Assembly: GCF_018398425.1 (NCBI RefSeq)
Contig: NZ_JADPMV010000001.1
Coordinates: forward strand, 868,001 to 932,000
DNA length: 64,000 bases
From: Pseudomonas lalucatii
GTDB lineage: Bacteria; Pseudomonadota; Gammaproteobacteria; Pseudomonadales; Pseudomonadaceae
Direction: 5' to 3'
This document shows positions 8,846 through 18,544 of this stretch, one piece after another (position 1 is the first letter of the stretch; the number at the start of each line of letters is the position of its first letter). Under the pieces are notes generated by a model, which had not been told where the DNA came from, searched no databases, and saw only the letters and a list, made by a program, of their open reading frames with translations. Position numbers and translations under genes: made by a program.

Positions 8846-9263
8846 AGGGCGCCAAGGAGGTGCTGACTTTTTCAGTCATCAAGCAAACGCTCAGTGGTAA
8901 AGCCAAAGCACTAGAGCAAGAAAAGCATGTCGCCCAGACCTGTTAAAAAATTGCGAATTTAATAAAGCGCCATGTGCGCAGTTAACCAACAACCGCCCCC
9001 AAATGACCGCAAGGATGCGCCCCCAGCAGCCAGGCGAATATGTGCCCAACAACCGCGCCAAGCCAATGCCACGGGGCTGCCGCGGCCCATCAATAAGGCC
9101 AGGTGATGCGCAAGCGGCGTACGCCCTGCGGCCCCATCGACTGACACTTCACCAAATGGACAAGCCGCCTGGCAGTTTTACTATTTGCTCAATCGCAGCT
9201 CATACAGCACGAGGCTGTTACACGGCCACGTCGCGCTGACGGATTTTTATAAAAATAAATATT

Positions 9264-9276
9264 AATCAATAACTTA
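9264..9276 (+). promoter_or_regulatory. IHF binding site
   Basis: AATCAATAACTTA is a full match to WATCAANNNNTTR. It starts 41 bp before the -24 element at 9305, the same offset as at the esterase promoter, in a local A+T-rich stretch. Confidence 0.7.
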
Positions 9277-9304
9277 ACCTAGAAAATATTCGCGCATCCG
9301 GAGT

Positions 9305-9320
9305 TGGCACAGGCGTTGCT
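9305..9320 (+). promoter_or_regulatory. sigma-54 promoter of the envelope-transport operon
   Basis: TGGCACAGGCGTTGCT is a perfect match to TGGCAC-N5-TTGCW and shares 15 of 16 bases with the esterase promoter. The first gene starts about 50 bp downstream. TTGCTCAAT, similar to TTGCTCATT at 3456, lies 120 bp upstream. Confidence 0.88.
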
Positions 9321-9371
9321 CTAGGGTCATCAACCGCTGCAAGACAACAACAATCCAAGTGGTGACCCGCA

Positions 9372-10388
9372 ATGAGCTTCACTCCCAAGCCGCGTAACGG
9401 CCTTACCCGCGCTATTGCCATTCCATGTCCAGCACGCTCCACCCTCGCACTGTTTCTGCTACCCGTGCTGTTGGCCGGCTGCGAGGCCGAACTGAATCTC
9501 GCGGGGGTCGGCGAGGCCACCCGCCACGCCAACCTGCGCACCGACCACTACCAGGCGCTGGCCAGCAACTCGACAGCAAGCGTGTTGGTTGGCAACGATG
9601 GCGTGATCCTGATCAGCCAGGATCAGGGCTCCACCTGGCAGCGCCGACAATTGCCCGGGCAGCCAGCCCTGATCGATGTGGATGCCTGCCCGGATGGCAG
9701 CTTCATCGCCCTCAGCTTCGACAATCAGCTTTGGCACAGCGCCGATCAGGGATTGAGCTGGAATGCCAGGGCGCTGCCAACCCAGGAGCAGATGCTCACC
9801 GCGACATGCGCGCCCGACGGTGCCTGGTGGGCGGCTGGCGGCTTCACCACCTTGCTCGAAAGCCGGGACCAGGGCACCAACTGGGATGAAACCAGCCTGG
9901 ACGAAGACGCCATGCTGACCACCCTGCAGTTCCTCGACGCCGAGCAGGCCGTGGTCACCGGCGAGTTCGGCCTGGTCTTCAGCAGCCGCGACGGCGGGCA
10001 GAGCTGGCAAGCCGGCGGCAACCTGCCGGACGAGTTCTACCCTCACGCCAGTCACTTCGTCAGTCTCAACGAGGGCTGGGTCGGCGGCCTCAATGGTTTT
10101 ATCTACCACACCGTCGACGGCGGGCAAAACTGGAAACGCCAGGCCACCCCATCCGCCGCGCCGATCTTCAACCTCAGCGCCAACCGCGACGGTCTGTTCG
10201 CCATCGGCGATCACAGCAGCGTGCTGCGTTTATCCGGCGAGCGCTGGCAGGCACTGCCCACGCCGAGTGCGCCGGTTTACCTGCGTGCCGCCAGCAGCAG
10301 CGACGACCATCGCCTGACCGTGGCCGGCGGCCGCGGCCTGCTGCTCAACCTCGACACCCGTCCGGCCCTGGCCGTCCAGGCTCAGTGA
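9372..10388 (+). CDS. YCF48/BNR-repeat lipoprotein
   Basis: A 338-residue predicted lipoprotein: a long basic N-region, hydrophobic stretch and lipobox LLAGC near residue 37. The mature part is a series of beta-propeller repeats with BNR-type turns (SQDQGSTWQRR, SADQGLSWNAR, SRDQGTNWDE, SRDGGQSWQ, TVDGGQNWKR), as in YCF48/Hcf136-like proteins. Such proteins occur next to MMPL/DUF1302/DUF1329 genes, where a scaffold or assembly role in the envelope is assumed. It is the first gene of the sigma-54 operon; the next start is about 10 bp after its stop. Its molecular function is not known. Confidence 0.82.
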   Translation: MSFTPKPRNGLTRAIAIPCPARSTLALFLLPVLLAGCEAELNLAGVGEATRHANLRTDHYQALASNSTASVLVGNDGVILISQDQGSTWQRRQLPGQPALIDVDACPDGSFIALSFDNQLWHSADQGLSWNARALPTQEQMLTATCAPDGAWWAAGGFTTLLESRDQGTNWDETSLDEDAMLTTLQFLDAEQAVVTGEFGLVFSSRDGGQSWQAGGNLPDEFYPHASHFVSLNEGWVGGLNGFIYHTVDGGQNWKRQATPSAAPIFNLSANRDGLFAIGDHSSVLRLSGERWQALPTPSAPVYLRAASSSDDHRLTVAGGRGLLLNLDTRPALAVQAQ

Positions 10389-10398
10389 GGCTTTGCCC

Positions 10399-12876
10399 AT
10401 GTCCATGCATCCTTTCACCCACTTCTTTTACCTGAGCAAGCTCTGGCTGTTCGACCACCCACGCCGGGTGCTGGCACTGATCGTCGCACTGACCCTGTTC
10501 TTCGCCCTACAGATCCCGGCGCTCAAGGTCTATACCGACTTCGCCGACCTGCTGCCGCAGCAACACCCCTACATCCAGTTGCACAACAGCATCAAGGACA
10601 CCTTCGGCGGCGCCAACGTGTTGGTGATCGGCGTCGAGTTCACCGAAGGCGATCTGTTCAGTAATGCCAACCTGGCCACCCTCGACCGGGTCACCCAGGC
10701 GGTGGACAGCCTCCCGGGAGTCAACCACAACCTGGTCAGCAGCCTGACCCACCGCAATTCGCGCAAGATCTGGCTGACCGAGGTCGGCAGCATCAACTCC
10801 GAGCCCTACTACCAGCCCGAGTTCGGCAAGCTCGATGCCGCTCAGCTGGCGGCGATGAAGGCCGACGTGGTAGCCAACCCGCGGGTCTACGGACCGCTGG
10901 TGTCGCCGGACCTCAAGGTGGCGCTGGTCAAGGCGCAGCTGATCGAAGGCCAACTCGACTACGAGCAGACCTTCACCCAACTTCAGGCCCTGCGCCAGGC
11001 TGAGGTGCGTGACGGCGTGCGCCTCTACGCCACCGGCCAGCCAGTGCTGGTCGGCTGGGCCTACACCTACATGGAGCAGATCCTGCAGATCTTCGTGTTC
11101 ACCGTGTTGGCCATGCTGGCTTTGCTGGTGTTCCATTTCCGCAAGGCCTACGGCGTGCTGATCCCGCTCGGCGGAGTACTGATCTCGACCGTCTGGGGCC
11201 TGGGCATCATCAGCCTGCTGGGCTACAACCTCGATCCGCTGGGCCTGGTGATCCCCTTCTTGATCGCCGCACGGGCCATGAGCCACGGCGTGCAACTGGT
11301 AGAACGCTACTACGCCGAGGTGCGCGAGCGCGGCGACGGTCGGCTGGCCGCGCGTGTCACCTTCGACAGCCTGTTCCGCCCCGGCACCCTGGGTATCGCC
11401 TCGGATGCCATCGGCCTGTCACTGATCGCTATCGGATCGATTGCGCTGAACACCAAGCTGGGCATCTATGCCTCGCTGTGGGCGACCACGGTGATCTTCA
11501 CAGTTCTGATCGGCGTACCACTGCTGCTGTCGATCCTGCCGCAGCCGAAAAACCCCGAAATCAAGGAAACCTTCCTGCGCCACATCGGCGCCAGCTGCGC
11601 CGCAACAGTGTCACGTCCCGGCGCCGCCGGAAAGCTGCTGGCAATGGCCGCCCTGGCGATTGGCGCCGGCCTGTGGGCTTCGTCGCAGGTGCGCATCGGT
11701 GATTCCGAACCCGGCTCGCCGATCCTCTATCCCGAGCACGACTACAACCTGTCGTCCAAGGAGATCAACGACCGCTTCCCCGGCTCAGAGGAGCTGTACA
11801 TCATCGCCGAACACGCCGAAAACGGCGGGATCAAGCGCCCGGAAGTACTGCGCGCCCTGCAGTCGCTGCAGGCACACATGCTCGGCGACCCGTCGGTCGG
11901 TGGCAGCAAGGGCCTGCCGGACCTGGTCAAGCAGGTCAACCGGCTGATGCACAACGACGACCCGCGCTGGTTCCAGATCCCCCACGACGCCGATTACGTC
12001 GGCGGGCTGATGTTCACCTACATGGCCTCCAGCCCGATTCCAGGGGCGCTGGACGAGTTCAACGACACCGACGACCGCATCGCCAACCTGGTGTTCTATT
12101 ACAAGGACCGCCAGGGCGAGACCATCCGCCGCGCCATGCACATGGCCAAGCAATGGATCGCCGAACATGGCGAGGACGTACCGGGCCTAAGCATCCGCCT
12201 GGCCGGCGGCACCCTCGGCGTCGCCGCGGCGATGAACGAGTCGGCGTTCGAGACCAACCTGCTGGTGCTGCCGCTGGTGTTCCTGCTGATCTTCGCCTTC
12301 GTCATGGTCTTCTACACCAGCTGGCATGCCGGCCTGATGATGCTGATGGCGATGCTGTTCGCCACCGTGCTGACCTACGCGTACATGGGCCTGGCCGGGA
12401 TGAGCATCGACATCAATACGGTGCCGGTGATCGCCGTGGGCATCGGCGTGGGCATCGACTACTCGATCTACATGATGGACCGCATCCGCGAAGAGATGGT
12501 CAAGAGCGGCAAGCTGTCCGTAGCGGTGCACCGTGCCATCGCCACCACCGGGATGGCGATCAGCTTCACCGCGCTGACCCTGATGGCCGGCATCGTCATG
12601 TGGGTACTGCTCTCCGATCTGCGCTTCCAGGCCGACGCCGCCAAGCTGCTGTGCGTGATGATCGTGATCAATGGCATCGCCGCCATGTTGCTGGCCCCGG
12701 CCTGGGTGCTGGTGTTCAAGCCGCGATTCATCACCGACGCCTATGTCGACGAAGACGGCGTGATCCACGCCGACCACAACGCCGACCCGTCTACGCCCAT
12801 TGCCACCGCCCCACTGCCTGACGCCCTTCGGGAGCCAGGCAGCGGACTGCTGTCCCAGACGCGCCAACCGGCCTGA
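10399..12876 (+). CDS. MMPL/RND-superfamily transporter
   Basis: An inner-membrane exporter-type protein of about 825 residues with the MMPL/RND layout. One transmembrane segment (about 20-37) is followed by a large periplasmic domain, five or six segments (about 225-385), a second periplasmic domain, and a final block of segments (about 620-785) containing the conserved GIGVGIDYSIYMMDR motif of the proton-relay helix. Relatives move lipids, hopanoids or other hydrophobic molecules across the periplasm. The ATG at 10399 is chosen because GTGAGG lies 8 nt upstream; a TTG six bases earlier is in frame. With the DUF1302 and DUF1329 partners it probably forms a trans-envelope path for a hydrophobic compound. 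Confidence 0.88.
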   Translation: MSMHPFTHFFYLSKLWLFDHPRRVLALIVALTLFFALQIPALKVYTDFADLLPQQHPYIQLHNSIKDTFGGANVLVIGVEFTEGDLFSNANLATLDRVTQAVDSLPGVNHNLVSSLTHRNSRKIWLTEVGSINSEPYYQPEFGKLDAAQLAAMKADVVANPRVYGPLVSPDLKVALVKAQLIEGQLDYEQTFTQLQALRQAEVRDGVRLYATGQPVLVGWAYTYMEQILQIFVFTVLAMLALLVFHFRKAYGVLIPLGGVLISTVWGLGIISLLGYNLDPLGLVIPFLIAARAMSHGVQLVERYYAEVRERGDGRLAARVTFDSLFRPGTLGIASDAIGLSLIAIGSIALNTKLGIYASLWATTVIFTVLIGVPLLLSILPQPKNPEIKETFLRHIGASCAATVSRPGAAGKLLAMAALAIGAGLWASSQVRIGDSEPGSPILYPEHDYNLSSKEINDRFPGSEELYIIAEHAENGGIKRPEVLRALQSLQAHMLGDPSVGGSKGLPDLVKQVNRLMHNDDPRWFQIPHDADYVGGLMFTYMASSPIPGALDEFNDTDDRIANLVFYYKDRQGETIRRAMHMAKQWIAEHGEDVPGLSIRLAGGTLGVAAAMNESAFETNLLVLPLVFLLIFAFVMVFYTSWHAGLMMLMAMLFATVLTYAYMGLAGMSIDINTVPVIAVGIGVGIDYSIYMMDRIREEMVKSGKLSVAVHRAIATTGMAISFTALTLMAGIVMWVLLSDLRFQADAAKLLCVMIVINGIAAMLLAPAWVLVFKPRFITDAYVDEDGVIHADHNADPSTPIATAPLPDALREPGSGLLSQTRQPA

Positions 12877-12914
12877 GCCGAAGAGCGCCATCCACCACCA
12901 CAAGAGGTTCTGCC

Positions 12915-14813
12915 ATGCAGAGAAGAATAAGAAAAAGCCTGAGACACTGGACCCTGGCCACGCTGGCGGGCGCGGGCTGCGGCCTGACCCCGCTGGCCAG
13001 CGCCATGGCCGAGGAAGAGATGCAGGTCACCGGTTATGTCGAGAACGCCACCTTCGCCCGCGATAGCGTCGGCTTGTCGAAATTCCGCAACACGCTGCAG
13101 GTCAACGCCGATCGCAAGTTCGGCGACCTGGGTCAGCTGAATTTCAAGAACACCGCGTTCCACGCCACCTTCCGCGGCACCTATGACGGCGTCTACGACC
13201 TCAACAGCAGCGAATACGGCAGCGGCGCCGGCGGGGCCATCCAGCTGGAGGACACGGGCTCGATCAACCCCGCCGGTTCGGTGCCGCATGGCGGCGGTTT
13301 GAAGCTGCCGCACACCTTCAGCGTGGCCAACAATCCCAACGAAGGCATGATCGTGCTCGGCGAGAACCTGCACAAGACCCGCGGCGGAGTGGCCTTCGGC
13401 GTGCCGGTGCGGCCCTGTGACAAGGACAGCCGCGGCTGCATCGACGATTACCTGGACGCCAGCAGCAACGACCTGCGCTTCCCCGAGTTCAACGAGCGCC
13501 TGGACTTCATTCGCGAGCTGTATGTCGACTTCGACAACGAACTGCCCAACGGCGACATCCTTAGCTGGCGCCTGGGCAAGCAGCAGGTGATCTGGGGGCG
13601 TACCGACCTGTTCCGGGTACTCGACGTGATCAACCCGGTCGATTATTCGCGCAATAACATCTATGACGAACTGGAAGACATCCGCATCCCGATGTGGATA
13701 GCCAAGGCCGACTGGCGCATGGGCGCCGGCGAGCTGTTCGACGATCTCAACCTGTCGTTCGTGTGGAACGTCGACAAGTTTCGCCCGCACAACCTCGGTC
13801 AATGCGGCGGCCCCAACTCGATCCTCGATGCAGCCTGCTTCTTCCGCGGCATGAACAACCTGTGGGAAAACGGCGGCACCGTTTCCAACTTCGCCTTCGG
13901 CGACACCGCCACCGACTTCGGCCCCGGCCAGATCGGTATCCGCAAGGCGCACATGCCGTCCTGGAGCCTGTCCAACAGCCAGTTCGGGATCAAGCTGGAA
14001 GGCGTCTATGGCGACTTCGGCTTCAGCCTCAACGCCCTGACCTACCGCTCCCAGCTACCTTCGCTGCGCGGCGGCGTGCCGGGGCAGAACGGTTTCACCG
14101 GCGAGGTCGCCCCCTGGCCGAGCCTGATCGCCTTCGATATCCACTTCCCGCGGGTCAACCTGCTCGGTGGCTCGATGGACTACTACTCGCAGGCGATCGA
14201 CACGGTGTTCCGCGTCGAGGTAGCGCATACCGAAGGTGAGGAGTTCGCCAACACCCTGCAGTCGCGGCTGTTCTCCGAGTCCAACGTGACCCGCTACGTG
14301 ATCGGCGCGGACAAGAACATCTTCATTCCTCTACTCAACCCGGGCCGTGCCTTCTTGTTCTCCGGCCAGCTGTTCGGCCAGCACATCCACGAACATCAGG
14401 AGGAGAAACGCGCATTGGGCAAGGTCGGCATGCCGGACTGGCAGCAGAACTGGATCGCCACCCTGCTGGTCAAGGGCTGGTGGATGAACGATCGCCTCAG
14501 TCCGCAGCTGCTCGCCGCGCATGACTTCAAGGCCCAGGCCACGGCCATCGCACCGAGTGTCGAGTACCTGTTCAGCGACAACCTGAAGATCACCGCCGGC
14601 GCCAACATCAAGGTCGGGCGCGGCGCCCGCGAGTACGACGACTGCCGTAGCTGCAACCCCTGGGACCCCTTCACCGCCGCCGGCCCCGACCACCCCGCGG
14701 GCATGAGCCTCGGCCTGTCCGGCTATGAACCCCTAGGTCGCTTCCGCGCCGGCCCTATAGGTATGGCGCAAAAGGAAGACGAACTGCAACTAACCCTGCG
14801 CTACAGCTTCTGA
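12915..14813 (+). CDS. DUF1302 outer-membrane protein
   Basis: A 632-residue secreted protein with a signal peptide (basic MQRRIRKSLRHW, then a hydrophobic core, cleavage near SAMAEE). The remainder is rich in alternating beta strands with acidic and aromatic loops and ends in ...LTLRYSF, a terminal aromatic typical of outer-membrane barrels. It fits the DUF1302 family, which almost always occurs beside DUF1329. AGAGG precedes the ATG and the gap to the DUF1329 gene is 18 bp, so the pair is translated from one transcript. A channel or receptor for a hydrophobic substrate is inferred from neighbours. Confidence 0.85.
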   Translation: MQRRIRKSLRHWTLATLAGAGCGLTPLASAMAEEEMQVTGYVENATFARDSVGLSKFRNTLQVNADRKFGDLGQLNFKNTAFHATFRGTYDGVYDLNSSEYGSGAGGAIQLEDTGSINPAGSVPHGGGLKLPHTFSVANNPNEGMIVLGENLHKTRGGVAFGVPVRPCDKDSRGCIDDYLDASSNDLRFPEFNERLDFIRELYVDFDNELPNGDILSWRLGKQQVIWGRTDLFRVLDVINPVDYSRNNIYDELEDIRIPMWIAKADWRMGAGELFDDLNLSFVWNVDKFRPHNLGQCGGPNSILDAACFFRGMNNLWENGGTVSNFAFGDTATDFGPGQIGIRKAHMPSWSLSNSQFGIKLEGVYGDFGFSLNALTYRSQLPSLRGGVPGQNGFTGEVAPWPSLIAFDIHFPRVNLLGGSMDYYSQAIDTVFRVEVAHTEGEEFANTLQSRLFSESNVTRYVIGADKNIFIPLLNPGRAFLFSGQLFGQHIHEHQEEKRALGKVGMPDWQQNWIATLLVKGWWMNDRLSPQLLAAHDFKAQATAIAPSVEYLFSDNLKITAGANIKVGRGAREYDDCRSCNPWDPFTAAGPDHPAGMSLGLSGYEPLGRFRAGPIGMAQKEDELQLTLRYSF

Positions 14814-14831
14814 TCACCACGAGGAAGACCC

Positions 14832-16139
14832 ATGAACAAGCCTTTCCGTTTCGCCGCCCTCGCCCTGGCCATGAGTGCAGGTGTCGCCCAGGCCGACCCG
14901 GCCATGATTGATCGTTCCTTCTATCCCTACCAGGCCGAGAAACCAGCCTTTGCCGGACTCGGTGCCGGCCTGACCATTAACAAGGCCAACGTCGCCCAGT
15001 TCAAGGACATCATCGATCCGGCCTTCTACGGCTTTATCGAGAATGGCTGGCTGGACATGCAGGTCGGCGAGACCACCTCCTTCGACCTGCACCCCAGCTA
15101 TGTCGAGGCCACCCGTCAAGGCCATGACAAGGTCAAGCTAGGCGCAAAACCTGGCGAGATCGACGGCTGGGTCGCCGGTCGGCCCTTCCCCCAGGAGCCG
15201 GATGCCAATGATCCGCGCGCCGGCGAAAAACTGGCCTGGAACTACAAGTACGGCTACAACTGGGGCGACAGCGCCGCCATCTCGCCGTTCTACTGGAAGT
15301 ACCGCGACATGAACTCGGCCAAGGTCGAACGCACCATCAAGTTCGACTTTCACTTCCTCAACTTCACCGGCCGGGTCAACCAGCAGCCGCTGCCGGCAAT
15401 CACCCCTAACCCCTCGCAGCTGTTTCGCGGCATCTACGTCAAGGTGCTCGAGCCCTATGACGTGCGTAACACCCAGTTGCTGATCCACCGCGCCGAGGAC
15501 GACCTCAAGCGCGACAACTCCTGGCTCTACCTGGGCTTCCAGCGCCGCGTGCGGCGCCTGGCCACCGGCCAGGTGACCGACGCCTTCCTCGGCTCAGACC
15601 TGATGATCGAGGACTTCGAAGGCTACAACGGACGTATCTCCGACATGAACTGGAGCTACAAGGGCACCCGGTTCATGCTGATGCCCTTCTACAACCACAA
15701 CGATCTGGCGCTAGACAGCGAAACCCACCAGGACAGCGACGGATACCGGGTGGTCGCCTTCGGAGGCAAGGGCGGATGTTTCCCGGAGATCACCTGGCAG
15801 CTGCGCAAGGTCTACGAGGTCGAAGCCGCGCCGGTGGACGCCAGCCACCCGCTGACCAAGCGCGTGCACTACATCGACGCCCAGACCTTCACCGTTCCGC
15901 GCACCATCTCCTATGACCGCAAGGGCTCGCTGTGGAAGACCTTCACCATCGGTCAGGCTCACCCAGACCATCACTTGGCGAAGAACAAGGGCAGCGGCGT
16001 GTCGATCGACGACAGCTTCAGCATGATCGACGTGCAGGCAATGCACTGCACCACCGGCCAGTTCAAGGGTCAGGTCGATCCGGAAATGAGCAAGCCGGAA
16101 ATGTTCAGCGTGCAGCACATGCGCGCTACCGGTAACTGA
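14832..16139 (+). CDS. DUF1329 periplasmic (LolA/LolB-like) protein
   Basis: A 435-residue exported protein: signal peptide about residues 1-21 (ending VAQA/DP), then a DUF1329 domain, which belongs to the LolA/LolB-type lipid-carrier superfamily. GAGGAAG is upstream of the ATG. It is the last gene of the sigma-54 operon and is followed by a terminator. The usual DUF1302-DUF1329-MMPL grouping suggests this protein ferries a lipid-like molecule between the inner-membrane transporter and the outer-membrane barrel; no direct proof is in the sequence. Confidence 0.85.
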   Translation: MNKPFRFAALALAMSAGVAQADPAMIDRSFYPYQAEKPAFAGLGAGLTINKANVAQFKDIIDPAFYGFIENGWLDMQVGETTSFDLHPSYVEATRQGHDKVKLGAKPGEIDGWVAGRPFPQEPDANDPRAGEKLAWNYKYGYNWGDSAAISPFYWKYRDMNSAKVERTIKFDFHFLNFTGRVNQQPLPAITPNPSQLFRGIYVKVLEPYDVRNTQLLIHRAEDDLKRDNSWLYLGFQRRVRRLATGQVTDAFLGSDLMIEDFEGYNGRISDMNWSYKGTRFMLMPFYNHNDLALDSETHQDSDGYRVVAFGGKGGCFPEITWQLRKVYEVEAAPVDASHPLTKRVHYIDAQTFTVPRTISYDRKGSLWKTFTIGQAHPDHHLAKNKGSGVSIDDSFSMIDVQAMHCTTGQFKGQVDPEMSKPEMFSVQHMRATGN

Positions 16140-16153
16140 AGTCCCTCCGCTAC

Positions 16154-16177
16154 GGCCAGCCCTCGGGCTGGTCTTTT
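16154..16177 (+). terminator. terminator of the envelope operon
   Basis: A 9-bp stem (GGCCAGCCC/GGGCTGGTC, one G-U pair) with a 2-nt gap and TTTT, 15 bp after the DUF1329 stop. Confidence 0.75.
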
Positions 16178-16269
16178 GCTCAATCATCCTTTCAACGTCT
16201 GCTCCTCTCGATGGCCTTTCGTCGATGGCGGCAGACCGTATGCAGCCGCCCCCATAAGGAAGTGCATCG

Positions 16270-17817
16270 ATGACGCGCGCCACGCCTTCCATCGCAGCGG
16301 ATCAGCTCCTGCTGCTGACCGACAGCCAGGCCAACATCCTCTATGCCAGCCCGGCCTTGTGCCGTCAGGCTGGTTTCAGCGAAAGCGCCCTGATCGGCCG
16401 CCCCGCCTCCTGCCTGCGTCACCCGGACATGCCACTGGGACCGATCAAGGATCTCTGGGCAACCCTCGGCCGCGGCCAGTCCTGGATGGGCATGCTGAAA
16501 AACCGCCGGGCCGATGGACAGCCGTTCTGGGTCGACGCCTTCATCAGCCCGGTCCTGGAAGACGGCAAGATACGCGAATACCAGGCCATCTATCGCCAAG
16601 CCCAAGACCAGGCGATCCAGCGCGCCGCCGCCATCTACCGGACACGCAGCCAGGGCAGACAGCCGTCGGCATTGCGCTGGCAATGGCTGACCCGCAACCG
16701 CGCCCAGACTCTGCTGGCATTAGTGGCCTTCAGCCCGCTCGGCCTGCTCGCGCTGAGCCAGAGCCCGCAGCTTGGCGGCGCCGTACTGTTCGCGTGCGTC
16801 AGTCTCTGCTGGCTGCTATTGAGCCTGCATGCCAAGCCCTTTGCCGTGCTGGTGGCGCACAGTCGGCACATCGTTGAGCACCCGATCAAACAGCTGATCT
16901 ACACCGGACGGATCGACGAAATCGGCCAGTTGCAGCTGAGCAACCGTCTACAGGAGGCGCGTTTGGCGTCCATGGTGGCGCGCATCGGCGATAGCAGCCG
17001 CCGGGTCAGCGCCCATTCCGACCACACCAGGCAACTGCTCAGCACCAGCAATCAGGCGGCCGAGCAGCAGCAACAGGCCCTGGATGGCATCAGCGCCGCG
17101 GTTGAACAACTCAGCGCGACCATTCAGGAGGTGGCGGGCAACACGCGCAATGCCGCCGAACAGACCCACCAGGCGCAAGCCTTGAGCAACGACGGCCAGC
17201 GCCAGGTGGGCAATGCGCACCAGAGCATGGCCGCCCTGGCCGCCACCCTCGAGCAATCGGCCGCGGCGGTCACCGCCCTGAGCCGGCACAGCCAGACCAT
17301 TGGCGGCATTCTCGAAGTGATCCGCAGCATCGCCGAACAGACCAACCTGCTGGCCCTGAATGCGGCCATCGAAGCGGCGCGGGCCGGTGAGAATGGCCGC
17401 GGCTTTGCCGTGGTGGCCGACGAGGTGCGTTCCCTGGCCCAGCGCACCCAGGCTTCCACCGACGAGATCCAGGGCATGATCGCAGCCCTGCGCCAAGGTA
17501 CGGCGCAGGTGGTCGGGGCCATGCAGCAGGGCCTGCAACAATCGCGGGCCAGCGTCGAACAGGTCGACGCCACCGCCCAGGCCCTGGCGCACATCACCCT
17601 GCGCATCGGTGAGATCGCCGACAGCAGCAGCCAGATCGCCGCCGCCGGCCACCAGCAGAGCCAAGCCGCCGAGGAGATCAACCAGAAGATCCACGCCCTG
17701 CAAGGACTGGCCAGCCACAGCCTGCAACTGCAGCGCGACACCCTCGAGATCGCCGACCAGGTCAGCAGCCAAGCCAGCCGACAGCGTGCACTGATCGAGC
17801 ATATGTATGGGCACTGA
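16270..17817 (+). CDS. PAS-domain methyl-accepting chemotaxis protein (Aer-like)
   Basis: A 515-residue energy-taxis-type receptor. An N-terminal PAS domain (about 12-125, with the [21 protein letters not shown] segment typical of Aer) lacks a periplasmic domain. Two closely spaced hydrophobic segments follow (about 143-195). A HAMP-like linker leads to a cytoplasmic signalling coiled coil whose hairpin tip, [19 protein letters not shown], is the conserved CheA/CheW contact. AAGGAAG precedes the ATG. Aer relatives sense redox state through FAD bound to PAS; cofactor binding here is inferred. It is monocistronic, just after the transport operon, and could provide taxis during growth on the substrate. 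Confidence 0.9.
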   Translation: MTRATPSIAADQLLLLTDSQANILYASPALCRQAGFSESALIGRPASCLRHPDMPLGPIKDLWATLGRGQSWMGMLKNRRADGQPFWVDAFISPVLEDGKIREYQAIYRQAQDQAIQRAAAIYRTRSQGRQPSALRWQWLTRNRAQTLLALVAFSPLGLLALSQSPQLGGAVLFACVSLCWLLLSLHAKPFAVLVAHSRHIVEHPIKQLIYTGRIDEIGQLQLSNRLQEARLASMVARIGDSSRRVSAHSDHTRQLLSTSNQAAEQQQQALDGISAAVEQLSATIQEVAGNTRNAAEQTHQAQALSNDGQRQVGNAHQSMAALAATLEQSAAAVTALSRHSQTIGGILEVIRSIAEQTNLLALNAAIEAARAGENGRGFAVVADEVRSLAQRTQASTDEIQGMIAALRQGTAQVVGAMQQGLQQSRASVEQVDATAQALAHITLRIGEIADSSSQIAAAGHQQSQAAEEINQKIHALQGLASHSLQLQRDTLEIADQVSSQASRQRALIEHMYGH

Positions 17818-18163
17818 TACGTCGCACACGTATCTGCCTGCAGCACTTCGGCGTGGGAGCGCGGAGCGGGCCGCACAGGTGGTGGCGCAGGCAGGATTAT
17901 AAAATGGCTATGTACCTGGTAACTGTTGAGCCACCGCAACGCCTTGATTTACCGAGTTTCTGATTTTTCTCTGGCGTCAGTCGTGAGGCTGGTTTGCGAG
18001 TCACGCGGAGAAAAGGATAAGGGCAGCGTACGAGCCTGCGGAATATCTAGAGTCGCGTCGCGGGAGGCTGCAGGACTGCGCGGATTGTCTAGACCTGTGG
18101 GGGAGTCCGGATCAACTGGATGCGGCAGCGGCTTGCGTACATGCAGTCACTATTGCACAGGGG
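17818..18163. other. gene-free interval
   Basis: I see no convincing coding region. A perfect 7-bp hairpin (GATACGT/ACGTATC, 17816-17834) overlaps the stop of the chemoreceptor and may end transcription, but it lacks a T-run. Confidence 0.5.
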
Positions 18164-18391
18164 TCAGTAGGGACAATCTTCACCATGACGCAGGTAGGTC
18201 AGGGTATGGGTTTCGCCCTTCGAGTCCTTGTAGATCATGCTGGTTTCCACGACCTGGCAGCCCTGCGGAACGCTTGTCGACAGCACCTCGGCGACATCCA
18301 GCGGCATACCGTAGTGGTAGGTCTGTGGCTCATCGGCCATCACCAATGGCGATAGCAACACCCAACTCAACAGCCAAGCCTTGTTCTTCAT
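18164..18391 (-). CDS. DUF2790 small secreted protein
   Basis: A 75-residue protein with a signal peptide (MKNKAWLLSWVLLSPLVMA/DE). The mature part matches the Pseudomonas DUF2790 pattern: YHYGMPLDVAEVLS, then C44 and a final C73 that could form a disulphide, with KGETHTLTYLRHG between. AGAGGTG lies before the ATG. Function unknown; members are small periplasmic proteins, some of them metal-responsive. Confidence 0.85.
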   Translation of the reverse strand: MKNKAWLLSWVLLSPLVMADEPQTYHYGMPLDVAEVLSTSVPQGCQVVETSMIYKDSKGETHTLTYLRHGEDCPY

Positions 18392-18544
18392 TTTGCACCT
18401 CTAGCCAATGGTTCATGCAGCGATCATAGGCAGGCGTCCGGCTTGGATAAACTGCAACATTGGCAAGGTACTGTTGTATTCAATGTAACAATACCCACGC
18501 GGGCATTGGCCGAGCGCGGCCAGGTGATGCCTCAGGGAGTGATT

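Noticed and set aside
12187..13952. Long minus-strand open frames opposite the MMPL and DUF1302 genes
   Set aside because: Shadow frames with no start signals or domains; the plus-strand genes have clear family features.
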